A DNA stretch of 25,441 nt from an uncultured Lachnospiraceae bacterium. GTDB lineage: Bacteria; Bacillota; Clostridia; Lachnospirales; Lachnospiraceae. The stretch lies in the NCBI GenBank assembly GCA_910588775.1, contig CAJURH010000032.1:1-25441 (forward strand), written 5' to 3'. Made by a program: the position numbers and the translations under genes. The notes beneath the pieces are model-generated. The model saw nothing but the letters and a program-made list of their open reading frames with translations, did not search any database and was not told the origin of the DNA. Shown one piece after another: positions 13,855 through 22,845 of this stretch (its first letter is position 1; every line of letters begins with the position of its first letter).

Positions 13855-14658
13855 CTAGATCCCCCTTACGCGGAACAAAACGCTCACCGCCAGATAAATC
13901 AATGCAATCCCATACGCAGCATAATCCCTGCCTTTATAACATAACGGCTTCATCTGGGTGCGCCCCTCGCCGCCATGGTAACACCGGGCTTCCATGGCCA
14001 TGGCCAGATCGTCCGCCCGCCGAAACGCGGAAACGAAAAGAGGGACCAGAAGCGGAACCAGACCTTTCGCCTTCTGAAAAATATTTCCCGTCTCAAAGTC
14101 CGCTCCCCTGGCAATCTGCGCCTTCATAATCTTATCCGTTTCTTCCATTAATATGGGGATAAACCGCAGCGCGATAGACATCATCATGGCGATCTCATGG
14201 ACTGGAACCCCCATGCGGCGCAATGGAGACAAAAGACGCTCCAGCCCGTCGGTGAGTTGATTGGGCGTGGTAGTCAGCGTCATAATGGAAGAACCAACCA
14301 CCAGGTAAACCAGGCGTATGGACATTTTGGCCGCCTGCGCCAGACCTTCATAAGTGATTTTCAGAAATCCCCATTGCCAAAGTATATGCCCCGGCGTTAA
14401 AAAAACGTTGAATCCCACGGTAATCAATAAAATCACGAAAATCGTTTTCAACCCACGGAACATGAAAGACGCTGGAACCTTTGACAGGACGATCATCGCC
14501 GCCAGAAAGAAGGTCGCCACCCCATATCCCAGAAAGGTATGGAATAGAAACAGAGAAATCACAAACATCAGCGTGCCCACGAATTTGGTGCGGGGGTCTA
14601 GCCTGTGAAGCACGGATTTGGCCGGGTAATATTGCCCCAGCGTAATATCACGAATCAT
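13855..14658 (-). CDS. ecfT: Energy-coupling factor transporter transmembrane protein EcfT
   Basis: Membrane coupling subunit of an ECF-type vitamin/micronutrient importer; it links the two ATPases to exchangeable substrate-binding S subunits. 267 residues with about five or six membrane segments in the first half and at the C-terminus. The two cytoplasmic coupling motifs are visible: ARGADF and MEARCY. The second has Cys where Gly is often found, a variation also known in the family. Its start overlaps the end of ecfA2 by 11 bases. No S-component gene is in the window, so this is a shared (group II) module that should serve S proteins encoded elsewhere; that is family knowledge, not visible here. 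Confidence 0.95.
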   Translation of the reverse strand: MIRDITLGQYYPAKSVLHRLDPRTKFVGTLMFVISLFLFHTFLGYGVATFFLAAMIVLSKVPASFMFRGLKTIFVILLITVGFNVFLTPGHILWQWGFLKITYEGLAQAAKMSIRLVYLVVGSSIMTLTTTPNQLTDGLERLLSPLRRMGVPVHEIAMMMSIALRFIPILMEETDKIMKAQIARGADFETGNIFQKAKGLVPLLVPLFVSAFRRADDLAMAMEARCYHGGEGRTQMKPLCYKGRDYAAYGIALIYLAVSVLFRVRGI

Positions 14659-15511
14659 GCCCCGCCCCTTTCAGCGCACTTAATATACTGTCTCTTGCCT
14701 CTTCCACTGTAATCGCCTCCACGTCCACCGACAGACCTCTCCTTTTCAAATCCTGCATTACATACGTCATCTGAGGCGCAGCCAACCCCATACTCTCCAG
14801 TTCCTGACAGTGGGAAAACACTTGCCTCGGCGCGCCGTCGAAAGCAATCCGTCCTTTGTTCAGCACGATCATCCGCTGCACATAACGGGCAATGTCCTCC
14901 ATACTGTGAGAAACCAATACAACGGAAATTCCGCGCGTTTTATGCAACGCGGCTATCTGTTCAAGAAGCTCGTCTCTGCCCCTGGGGTCCAACCCCGCCG
15001 TGGGCTCATCGAGAATTAAAATGCGCGGATTCATGGCCAACACTCCTGCGATGGCCACCCGCTTTTTCTGGCCGCCAGATAACTCAAAAGGGGATTTGTC
15101 AAATAGTTCCTGGGGAACGCCCGCCTGTTCCAGAGCCTTTTTTGCCCGCTCCTTAGCCGCTTCTGGGTCCAACCCTTGATTTTTCGGACCAAAACACACG
15201 TCTTCTAACACATTCGTCTCAAACAACTGGTATTCTGGATACTGGAATGCCAGCCCTACCTGGCTGCGGAGATTTTTCCGGGAAAATTTTTCCGACCAGA
15301 TATTTTCCCCGTTGTAGAAAACCTCTCCCCCGGTGGGTTTTAACAGCCCATTGAATAGCTGAATCAATGTGGATTTCCCGCTGCCTGTATGACCAATCAT
15401 GCCGATGAACTGGTTATCCGGGATGGTCAGATGAATATTCTCCAGTGCGTGCATTTCATAGGCTGTACCCGGACTGTATATATAGGAAACATTTTTTAAC
15501 TTAATTGACAT
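14648..15511 (-). CDS. ecfA2: Energy-coupling factor transporter ATPase EcfA2
   Basis: One of two ATPases that power the ECF transporter as a heterodimer on the cytoplasmic side. Walker A GHTGSGKST, Q-loop region VGLAFQYPEYQLF, signature LSGGQKKRVAIAG, Walker B ILILDEPTAGLD and switch His in VLVSHSMED. 287 residues, typical. It overlaps ecfA1 upstream by 16 bases and ecfT downstream by 11, so translation is probably coupled, keeping subunit ratios fixed. The ribosome binding site is weak (GGTGGATG), consistent with coupling. Confidence 0.96.
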   Translation of the reverse strand: MSIKLKNVSYIYSPGTAYEMHALENIHLTIPDNQFIGMIGHTGSGKSTLIQLFNGLLKPTGGEVFYNGENIWSEKFSRKNLRSQVGLAFQYPEYQLFETNVLEDVCFGPKNQGLDPEAAKERAKKALEQAGVPQELFDKSPFELSGGQKKRVAIAGVLAMNPRILILDEPTAGLDPRGRDELLEQIAALHKTRGISVVLVSHSMEDIARYVQRMIVLNKGRIAFDGAPRQVFSHCQELESMGLAAPQMTYVMQDLKRRGLSVDVEAITVEEARDSILSALKGAGHDS

Positions 15512-16347
15512 AAAGCATCCACCAATTCTTCTCTGCGCAAGATCCCTTCTGGCATGGAAAGTCCCGCTTTTCGAAGCTCATAGGCCAGCAGCGTCACCTG
15601 CGGCACATCCAAGCCATAGCTTTTTAATTGCTCCACTTGAGCGAAAATTTCTCTGGGCGCGCCCTGCATAACAATCCGCCCCCGATCCATCACGTAAACA
15701 CGGTCTGCCGCTATGACCTCTTCCATATAATGGGTAATCAAAATTACAGTCACGTTCTCCTGATGGTTCAATTCCCTGACCGCCTCTAAGACTTCTCTAC
15801 GACCGTTGGGGTCCAGCATGGCTGTCGGTTCGTCCAACACAATGCACCGGGGGCGCATGGCCATCACTCCGGCGATTGCCACCCGCTGTTTCTGACCGCC
15901 GGATAGCTTGTTGGGGGAGTGATTCCGATAGGCGGTCATGCCCACTGCCTGTAGACTGTCCTCCACCCGCTTCCAGATATCCCCCGTGGGAACGCCCATG
16001 TTTTCCGGCCCAAATCCCACGTCTTCTTCCACCACTGTGCCGATTATCTGGTTATCGGGATTTTGAAAAACCATGCCTGCCCTCTGCCGTATCTTCCACA
16101 GCTCTTCCTCTGTGGACGTGTCCATATGATCCACCCATAGGGTCCCTTCTGTTGGGAGTAAAAGCGCATTGATATGCTTGGCCAGCGTGGATTTCCCAGA
16201 ACCATTGTGTCCCAGTATAGCCACAAACTGGCCCTCCTGCACGTCCAAGTTCACATCGTCGATGGCACGGGTGACTTCCCGCTGCTGTCCGTTTTCGTCA
16301 TACCGGCAATAATCATATCCCAGGTTACTGGCCCGAACAATTTCCAT
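15496..16347 (-). CDS. ecfA1: Energy-coupling factor transporter ATPase EcfA1
   Basis: First ATPase of the ECF module, pairing with EcfA2. Walker A GHNGSGKST, Q-loop VFQNPDNQIIG, signature LSGGQKQRVAIAG, Walker B CIVLDEPTAMLD and switch His in LITHYMEE. The ATG at 16347 (283 residues) is preferred, with AGGAG nine bases upstream; an in-frame TTG at 16365 overlaps that site. The start lies inside the 3' end of engB (23-base overlap), so the ecf genes are transcribed with engB and everything upstream of it. Confidence 0.96.
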   Translation of the reverse strand: MEIVRASNLGYDYCRYDENGQQREVTRAIDDVNLDVQEGQFVAILGHNGSGKSTLAKHINALLLPTEGTLWVDHMDTSTEEELWKIRQRAGMVFQNPDNQIIGTVVEEDVGFGPENMGVPTGDIWKRVEDSLQAVGMTAYRNHSPNKLSGGQKQRVAIAGVMAMRPRCIVLDEPTAMLDPNGRREVLEAVRELNHQENVTVILITHYMEEVIAADRVYVMDRGRIVMQGAPREIFAQVEQLKSYGLDVPQVTLLAYELRKAGLSMPEGILRREELVDALCQLS

Positions 16348-16942
16348 CCGTGTACTCTCCTGCAATAACAGCCTCCATAATCTTCCAGATCTCCTCCCGC
16401 CCCTGCTTAGAACTGGCTGAAAACGGAATCAACGTGGCCTTTTTTGGCAACTGCAACCCTTCCCGCACTTGCTTCACGTGTTTGGGTACCTGGCTGCGCT
16501 TTAATTTGTCCAGTTTGGTGGCAATCACAATGGGCTCGTAGCCGTTTGACACAATCCACCGATACATGAGCTTATCATTTTCAGATGGCGCATGGCGGAT
16601 GTCCACCAGCAGAAAAACCGCTTGCAGCGCCTGGGAGCTATACAGGTACCGCTCCACCAGTTCTCCCCATTTTTCTTTTACCACTTTCGCAATCTTGGTG
16701 TATCCATATCCAGGCAGATCCACCAGGTAAATCTGCTTGTTCACATTGTAATAATTGATCGTCTGGGTCTTTCCTGGCTGGGAGCTGGTCCGCGCCAGAG
16801 ATTTTCGATTCATCAGACTGTTAATCAGGGAAGACTTCCCCACGTTGGATTTGCCGGCAAAAGCGACCTCCGGTAAGGGATTCTTAGGCAGTGCGCTGGT
16901 TACGCCGCACACAGTGTCCAACGAAGCGCTTATTATTTTCAT
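16325..16942 (-). CDS. engB: Ribosome biogenesis GTP-binding protein EngB/YsxC
   Basis: Small GTPase needed for late assembly of the 50S ribosomal subunit. G1 motif GKSNVGKSS (residues 30-38), a switch region with GKTQTINYY, G3 DLPG (75-78), G4 TKLD (142-145) and SASSKQG as G5. 205 residues, normal. ATG with AAGGAGG close upstream. It follows lon by 10 bases; lon-engB order is widely conserved in Firmicutes. Its 3' end overlaps ecfA1. Confidence 0.97.
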   Translation of the reverse strand: MKIISASLDTVCGVTSALPKNPLPEVAFAGKSNVGKSSLINSLMNRKSLARTSSQPGKTQTINYYNVNKQIYLVDLPGYGYTKIAKVVKEKWGELVERYLYSSQALQAVFLLVDIRHAPSENDKLMYRWIVSNGYEPIVIATKLDKLKRSQVPKHVKQVREGLQLPKKATLIPFSASSKQGREEIWKIMEAVIAGEYTDGNCSGQ

Positions 16943-16952
16943 GGAGTCCTCC

Positions 16953-19268
16953 TTAGCTGCACAGCGCCTGTTCCACTACCTCATCCATGGACTCTACGTA
17001 ATAGATGTCCAATCCTTCGGTAATTTCCTTAGAAATCTCCCGGATGTCCGGTTGGTTTTCCTTGGGCGCCAACACTGTTTTCACCTTTGCATTTTTTGCG
17101 GCCAGCAGTTTTTCTTTCAGTCCGCCCACCGGCAGCACACGTCCCCGCAGCGTAATCTCTCCGGTCATGGCTACCTGGGATTTCACAGGTTTTTCAATAA
17201 TCGCAGAAAGCATGGCAGTGGCCATTGTTATCCCTGCAGAAGGCCCGTCTTTGGGAACGGCCCCTTCAGGAATATGTATATGGACATCATGCTCCTGAAA
17301 AAATTCCTGCTCAATCTCATATCTGTCCGCCACAGAGCGGAGGTAACTGATGCCTGCCTGCGCCGACTCTTTCATTACGTCTCCCATCTGTCCGGTAAGT
17401 TGCAGGCGGCCTTTGCCCGGCATTACATTTACTTCTATCTGTAAAGTGTCCCCGCCTACGCTGGTCCAGGCCAGACCTCTGGCTACGCCCACCTCGTCTT
17501 TCTTGCCGGCTGTGTGGATGCTGTATTTCTCATGGCCCAGGTACTTCTCCACGTTTTTCCCAGTAACCGTGGCTTTCTTACTGGAACCCTCCAACACTTC
17601 GCGGGCCACTTTACGACAGATTTCTCCAATCTTCCGCTCCAGGTTGCGTACGCCCGCCTCTTTGGTATAACCGCTGATAATCTTCTTGATGGCGGAAGGC
17701 TGGATAGCCAGTTGGTTTTTCTTCAGACCGTGGATTTCCCGCTGTTTGGGAATCAGGTGATCCTTGGCAATGTGCGCCTTCTCATTCTCTGTGTAACTGC
17801 TGATCTCGATTATCTCCATACGGTCCAGCAACGGCCGGGGTATGGTGGACGCGTCGTTGGCTGTAGCGATGAACAATACCTGAGACAAATCCAGCGGAAT
17901 CTCCACATAGTGGTCCGCAAATTTGTTATTCTGCTCTGAATCCAGCACTTCCAAAAGAGCGGAAGACGTATCGCCTTTATAATCGCTGCTGGTCTTGTCG
18001 ATCTCATCCAGCAGCATCAGCGGATTTTTCACGCCGGCCTGCTTTAGGCCCACGGCAATACGGCCAGGCATGGCCCCCACATAGGTTCTGCGGTGCCCGC
18101 GGATTTCCGCTTCGTCTCGAACGCCGCCCAGACAGATTCGCACGTATTGCTTGTTCAGCGCGTTTGCCACAGATTTAGCGATGGAGGTCTTACCGGTTCC
18201 GGGCGGACCAACCAGACATAAGATGGGGCTGTCGCCCTTTTTCGTCAGGGTGCGCACAGCCAGATATTCCACAATCCGTTCTTTCACTTTCTCCAGACCG
18301 TAGTGGTCCGCCTCCAAAATCTTGGTGGTCTTTTTCAAATCTTCGGAGTCCTGAGACATCTTATCCCAGGGCAGCTCCAGCAAGGTTTCGATATAGCCTC
18401 TCACCACCGCACTTTCTGAAGCGCTGCCGCCCAACGCTTTGAAACGGTCTATTTCCTTGGAAATCTTCTCTTTCACGCCATCAGAAGCTTCCAATTTCTT
18501 TAGTTTTTTGCGAAACTCGTCCACGTCGCTCTGGGGATTTTCATCTCCCAGTTCTTCCTGTATTAGTTTCAACTGTTCCTTTAATATATATTCTTTCTGG
18601 TTCTTGTCGACACGCTCTTTGATTTTCATCTGCAAGTCCTGCCGAATCTGCGCAATCTGTATCTCATTGTTCAGAATTACACAGAGCAGTTCGTGCCGCT
18701 CTTCCAGGCGAATGGCTTCCAGAAGCTTCTGTTTGTCTGTATAATCCAAGGGCAGATGAATGCTAATCTGGTCCACAAGCTGCTCCAGGTCTTCCATACC
18801 CATAATCTGACCTGCCAGTTCTTTACTGACTTTGCCGCACTCCATGCAGTATACATGAAATATTTCTTTAAGGCTGCGAATCATGGCCTGGCGCATCTCT
18901 TGATTCATCATCTCTTTTTCATGGCCAAACCCGGCCACTTCCACTTCCAGGATCTCTTCATCCCGGATGACCCCCAGCAATTCTCCCCGTTCTACGCCCT
19001 CTACCAAAATGCGCAAAACGCCCTGGGGCAGTTTCACCACCTGCTTCACACTGCCGATAGTCCCGATTTTATATAACTCATTAAGACCCGGAGCTTCCAC
19101 CGCCGGATCTTTCTGTGTAATCAAAAAAACTTTCTGGTTATTTAACATAGCAGTTTCCACTGCCTTCACGGAACGCGGCCTGCTAATATCAAAGTGCACG
19201 ATCATATCCGGGAGTATGGCAGTTCCCCGCAAAGCCACTGCGGGCATTACTTCTACTATATTACTCAT
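16953..19268 (-). CDS. lon: ATP-dependent protease La
   Basis: Cytoplasmic AAA+ serine protease that removes damaged proteins and unstable regulators. An N-terminal substrate-binding domain (about 1-200), a coiled helical region (200-310), then the AAA+ module with Walker A GPPGTGKT (354-361) and Walker B LMLLDEID (417-424). The protease domain has Ser677 in PKDGPSAG and Lys720 in GGLKEK, the catalytic dyad. 771 residues, standard. ATG follows GGAGGG. It lies 27 bases downstream of clpX, so both major AAA+ proteases are in one unit with trigger factor. No HrcA (CIRCE) or CtsR box was noticed upstream of this gene. Confidence 0.98.
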   Translation of the reverse strand: MSNIVEVMPAVALRGTAILPDMIVHFDISRPRSVKAVETAMLNNQKVFLITQKDPAVEAPGLNELYKIGTIGSVKQVVKLPQGVLRILVEGVERGELLGVIRDEEILEVEVAGFGHEKEMMNQEMRQAMIRSLKEIFHVYCMECGKVSKELAGQIMGMEDLEQLVDQISIHLPLDYTDKQKLLEAIRLEERHELLCVILNNEIQIAQIRQDLQMKIKERVDKNQKEYILKEQLKLIQEELGDENPQSDVDEFRKKLKKLEASDGVKEKISKEIDRFKALGGSASESAVVRGYIETLLELPWDKMSQDSEDLKKTTKILEADHYGLEKVKERIVEYLAVRTLTKKGDSPILCLVGPPGTGKTSIAKSVANALNKQYVRICLGGVRDEAEIRGHRRTYVGAMPGRIAVGLKQAGVKNPLMLLDEIDKTSSDYKGDTSSALLEVLDSEQNNKFADHYVEIPLDLSQVLFIATANDASTIPRPLLDRMEIIEISSYTENEKAHIAKDHLIPKQREIHGLKKNQLAIQPSAIKKIISGYTKEAGVRNLERKIGEICRKVAREVLEGSSKKATVTGKNVEKYLGHEKYSIHTAGKKDEVGVARGLAWTSVGGDTLQIEVNVMPGKGRLQLTGQMGDVMKESAQAGISYLRSVADRYEIEQEFFQEHDVHIHIPEGAVPKDGPSAGITMATAMLSAIIEKPVKSQVAMTGEITLRGRVLPVGGLKEKLLAAKNAKVKTVLAPKENQPDIREISKEITEGLDIYYVESMDEVVEQALCS

Positions 19269-19295
19269 ATTATCCCTCCATTACTGTGCGCAGGC

Positions 19296-20594
19296 TTATG
19301 CAGGTTCCGGCTGTCCCTTTCTCTTCGTCTTCGCGGACCTTCTGGGCGGCGCCGACGCATCTCCTCTTATAATCTCAGGTTCTCCAGTGCCGTCCACCAT
19401 TTCCTTGGTAATTACACACTGCCGGATGGTGTCATCCGATGGCGCCATGTACATCAAATCCATCATCGTGCTTTCCATAACGGAACGCAGCCCGCGCGCA
19501 CCCGTCTTTCTCTCCATAGATTTCTGAGCAATGCTTTTTAACGCTTCTTTCTGAAAACTAAGTTCCACTCCATCCATCTCAAATAATTTGTGGTACTGCC
19601 TGGTCAGAGAATTACGCGGCTCTTGTAAAATCCGAATCAACGCATCCTGATCCAGCGCATTCAGCGAAACCACCACAGGAACACGGCCGATAAATTCTGG
19701 AATCAGCCCGAACTTAATAAAGTCTTCTGGCATAACTTCTCTTAAAAGCTCTCCCACATCCGCATCCCCGGAAGTCTGCACATCCGCACCAAACCCAATG
19801 GACTTGTTGTCTTTTCTTCTGGAAATAATCTTATCCAGCCCTTCAAAAGCGCCGCCGCAAATGAATAAAATATTTGTGGTGTCAATCTGAATAAAATCCT
19901 GATGGGGGTGCTTTCTCCCTCCCTGGGGCGGTACGCTGGCCACTGTGCCTTCCAGAATTTTCAGCAACGCCTGCTGCACGCCCTCTCCAGACACGTCCCT
20001 GGTAATTGAAGCATTTTCTGACTTCCTGGTGATTTTATCAATTTCGTCAATGTAAATAATTCCATACTGCGCCATTTCCACATCGTAGTCAGCCGCCTGG
20101 ATGATTTTCAGCAGAATATTCTCCACATCCTCACCCACATACCCGGCTTCCGTTAACGTAGTGGCATCCGCAATGGCAAAAGGCACATTCAAAAGTTTCG
20201 CCAATGTCTGCGCCAGCAAGGTCTTTCCAGAACCCGTGGGACCCAGCATCAATATATTGCTTTTCTGCAAATCCACATCCAGGTTCTTAGGCGCCATCAC
20301 CCTTTTGTAATGATTGTACACAGCCACCGATAACACTTTCTTGGCCTCATCCTGCCCGATGACGTACTCATCCAATATGGCATTGATTTCCTGCGGCTTT
20401 AACAGATTGATTGCCCCGCTGTATTCTTCTTCGTCATAAACGGCAAATTCTTCTTCGATAATTTCTGAACATATGCTTACGCATCCATCGCAAATATAAG
20501 CGCCATCTGGGCCTGCAATCAGCTTGCGAACCTGTTCTTCCGGTTTATTGCAAAACGAACATCTGACTTTAGCGTCCCTCGTCTTATCCGCCAT
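19296..20594 (-). CDS. clpX: ATP-dependent Clp protease ATP-binding subunit ClpX
   Basis: AAA+ unfoldase that feeds substrates to ClpP. The N-terminal zinc-binding domain has Cys12, Cys15, Cys35 and Cys38. Walker A GPTGSGKT (118-125), pore loop GYVG (151-154), Walker B IIYIDEID (179-186). The SIGF loop that docks on ClpP is present, so it should partner with the ClpP encoded just upstream. 432 residues; a basic, Pro-containing tail (KTKRKGQPEPA) extends a little past the usual end. The 90-base gap before it contains a small hairpin, CTGTAT-GAG-ATACAG (20647-20661), without a T-run. Confidence 0.98.
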   Translation of the reverse strand: MADKTRDAKVRCSFCNKPEEQVRKLIAGPDGAYICDGCVSICSEIIEEEFAVYDEEEYSGAINLLKPQEINAILDEYVIGQDEAKKVLSVAVYNHYKRVMAPKNLDVDLQKSNILMLGPTGSGKTLLAQTLAKLLNVPFAIADATTLTEAGYVGEDVENILLKIIQAADYDVEMAQYGIIYIDEIDKITRKSENASITRDVSGEGVQQALLKILEGTVASVPPQGGRKHPHQDFIQIDTTNILFICGGAFEGLDKIISRRKDNKSIGFGADVQTSGDADVGELLREVMPEDFIKFGLIPEFIGRVPVVVSLNALDQDALIRILQEPRNSLTRQYHKLFEMDGVELSFQKEALKSIAQKSMERKTGARGLRSVMESTMMDLMYMAPSDDTIRQCVITKEMVDGTGEPEIIRGDASAPPRRSAKTKRKGQPEPA

Positions 20595-20684
20595 AATATC
20601 CCCCTTTCCCTACAATCCTCAGCCAACGGCGGTTTAAGGCCAACCCCTGTATCTCATACAGTGAATCAGCCTTTCCCCATCTCT

Positions 20685-21266
20685 TTACCTATGTTCAAAC
20701 ACTTTATCTATAATCCCGTATTCCATGGCTTCCTCCGCTGACATATAATTATCACGGTCTGTATCCACTTCCACCACTTCAATGGGCTGTCCCGTATTCT
20801 CCGCTAAAATCTTGTTCAACTTTTGTTTCGTTTTCGCAATCTGATCTGCAACAATCTGAATCTCCGTAGCCTGACCCTGGGCGCCGCCAGAAGGCTGATG
20901 AATCATGATCGTGGAATTGGGCAGTGCAAAGCGCTTGCCTTTTGCTCCTCCCGCCAACAGAAAAGCTCCCATGCTGGCCGCCATGCCGATGCATATTGTA
21001 GATACATCGCATTTGATATAATTCATCGTATCATAGATAGCCATTCCCGCAGATACCGATCCCCCTGGACTGTTGATATACAAATTAATGTCTTTCTTGG
21101 GATCTTCCGACTCCAAAAACAGCAACTGGGCAACAATAATGCTGGCAGATACGTCGCTTACTTCTTCTCCCAAAAAAATAATCCTGTCCTTTAATAGCCT
21201 GGAATATATGTCATAGCTTCTCTCTCCCCGGCTGGTCTGTTCAATCACATACGGCACCAAACTCAT
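20685..21266 (-). CDS. clpP: ATP-dependent Clp protease proteolytic subunit
   Basis: Serine peptidase that forms the 14-subunit chamber used by ClpX. The catalytic triad is visible: Ser98 in GMAASMGAF, His123 in MIHQPSGG and Asp172 in DTDRDNYM. 193 residues. ATG with GGGAGG six bases upstream. tig-clpP-clpX is a conserved order; 48 bases separate it from tig. Confidence 0.98.
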   Translation of the reverse strand: MSLVPYVIEQTSRGERSYDIYSRLLKDRIIFLGEEVSDVSASIIVAQLLFLESEDPKKDINLYINSPGGSVSAGMAIYDTMNYIKCDVSTICIGMAASMGAFLLAGGAKGKRFALPNSTIMIHQPSGGAQGQATEIQIVADQIAKTKQKLNKILAENTGQPIEVVEVDTDRDNYMSAEEAMEYGIIDKVFEHR

Positions 21267-21314
21267 CGCTTACCTCCCTGCCTTTTTGCGCTGTCTCCCA
21301 TTTACACAAACATC

Positions 21315-22601
21315 TTATGCTATTTTAGCCGCGTCTACGATAAGATCCACTGCCTGCCGAACAGCCAGATCTTTCTTCATCTGTTCCATTTCAAAATCCC
21401 CGACCATTTCTTTGACCTTATCTACATCCATTCTGTACATATCGGCTGTCTTCTGTATCTCTTCATCAATCTGTTCCTGGGTAGCCTGGATGTTCTCCAC
21501 TTCCACGATTTTCTCCAGAACAAGTCTGCTCTGAATGCTGTCTAAAGCGCGTTCCTTTAATTCTTTATCCAGTTCCTCCATGGTCATCTTGCTGAAGGCC
21601 AGATACTGATCCAATGTAAGACCCTGTGATTCAATTCTAGCGCGGAAATCGTCCTTCAACTGCGCCTGCTGGGTTTCAATCATTGGTTCTGGAATATCCA
21701 TCTGGGACGCTTCGATGATTTTACCCAGAGCATCGTCTCCCATTTTCCGCTTGGCTTCTTCTTCCTTTTTCTCTAACAGGTTCTTCTTGATATCTTCCTT
21801 GTATTCATCCAATGTGTCGAATTCAGACACATCCATGGCGAACTCATCGTCCAGCTCCGGGACTTCCTTTTTTTCAATTTTATGGACAACGCATTTAAAC
21901 AATGCATCTTTTCCAATTAATTCTTTGTTGGAATAATTCTCTGGGAAAGTAACGTTCACCTCTGTAGGCTCGTCCACCTTGGCGCCAATCAACTGCTCTT
22001 CAAATCCAGGAATGAACGCACCGGAACCAATCATCAACGGATAGTCCTTGCCCTGCGCCCCTGGAAAACTCTTTCCATCAATAAAACCTTCGTAATCCAT
22101 GGTCACAATGTCTCCATCCTGTGCTGGACGATCCTCCACCGCAAGCAGACGGGAATTTTTTTCCTGCTCCTTATGCAGTTCTTCTTCAATTTCCTCGTCC
22201 TTCACTTCCACTGTTTCCTTGGTAATTTCCACTCCTTTGTACTCGCCCAGCGTCACATCTGGCTTCACCGCAACTTCCGCAACAAATACAAACGGCTTGC
22301 CTGCTTCGATCTGCGTCACCTCAATGGCCGGATGAGAGACAATCTCCAGCTCACTTTCCTCCACGGCTTTTGCATAAGCGTCCGGAAGGAGCGCGTTGGC
22401 CGCGTCCTCCAGGAAAACGCCTTTGCCGTACATTCTCTCTATCATGTGCCTTGGAGCTTTTCCTTTACGGAATCCAGGCATGGCAATCTTTTTCTTGCTT
22501 TTCTGATATACGCCGTCAATCGCTTTTTCCAATTCATCAGCAGGAACTTCTACGGTCAGCTTAGCCATATTATGTTCCATTTTTTCTACTTGTAAACTCA
22601 T
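21315..22601 (-). CDS. tig: Trigger factor, ribosome-associated chaperone/peptidyl-prolyl isomerase
   Basis: Binds nascent chains at the ribosome exit and catalyses proline isomerisation. The N-terminal domain carries the ribosome-binding loop GFRKGKAP (44-51). The FKBP-type domain runs from about 155 with GDIVTMDYEGFIDG and IGSGAFIPGFEEQLIG, and the helical C-terminal chaperone arms follow. 428 residues, normal. ATG lies 12 bases after GGAGG, slightly long spacing. First gene of the long unit, with a leader of about 190 bases after the promoter at 22796. Confidence 0.98.
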   Translation of the reverse strand: MSLQVEKMEHNMAKLTVEVPADELEKAIDGVYQKSKKKIAMPGFRKGKAPRHMIERMYGKGVFLEDAANALLPDAYAKAVEESELEIVSHPAIEVTQIEAGKPFVFVAEVAVKPDVTLGEYKGVEITKETVEVKDEEIEEELHKEQEKNSRLLAVEDRPAQDGDIVTMDYEGFIDGKSFPGAQGKDYPLMIGSGAFIPGFEEQLIGAKVDEPTEVNVTFPENYSNKELIGKDALFKCVVHKIEKKEVPELDDEFAMDVSEFDTLDEYKEDIKKNLLEKKEEEAKRKMGDDALGKIIEASQMDIPEPMIETQQAQLKDDFRARIESQGLTLDQYLAFSKMTMEELDKELKERALDSIQSRLVLEKIVEVENIQATQEQIDEEIQKTADMYRMDVDKVKEMVGDFEMEQMKKDLAVRQAVDLIVDAAKIA

Positions 22602-22788
22602 TTCTCAATAATTCCTCCTTGAATTCTAAAAATGCACCACTATCCACAGCGCTGTTTTCGTGCATGTCCAAAAGGCTCTGCCGACAGCGGCAAAACGGAT
22701 ATGCCCACGCATATAGGCATCCTTATATATAAAAGCTGACTGCTTTGTGCCTGCGGCACGTCCACAATCACCCCCGAATGCACAATCA
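22602..22788 (-). other. Long untranslated leader of tig with small hairpins
   Basis: About 190 bases lie between the predicted start site and tig. On the minus strand it holds GTGCC-GCA-GGCAC (22747-22759) and GCCG-CTGT-CGGC (around 22678-22689), and otherwise no known riboswitch or T-box pattern that I recognise. A 62-codon open frame crosses it but begins before the promoter, so it is not a likely gene. A regulatory role is possible but unproven. Confidence 0.4.
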
Positions 22789-22795
22789 TTAGTGA

Positions 22796-22824
22796 AGTAT
22801 ACCATACAAATCACTACTTGGCTA
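22796..22824 (-). promoter_or_regulatory. Promoter upstream of tig
   Basis: Minus strand: TAGCCA (22819-22824), 17-base spacer, TATACT (22796-22801), with TGG just before the -10 (extended -10). It lies in the gap after the DJ-1 family gene. Confidence 0.75.
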
Positions 22825-22845
22825 GTACATCATTGCATTAATTTT

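Noticed and set aside
22626..22814. 62-codon minus-strand open frame upstream of tig
   Set aside because: Its start lies before the predicted tig transcription start, it has no good ribosome binding site, and the protein resembles nothing.
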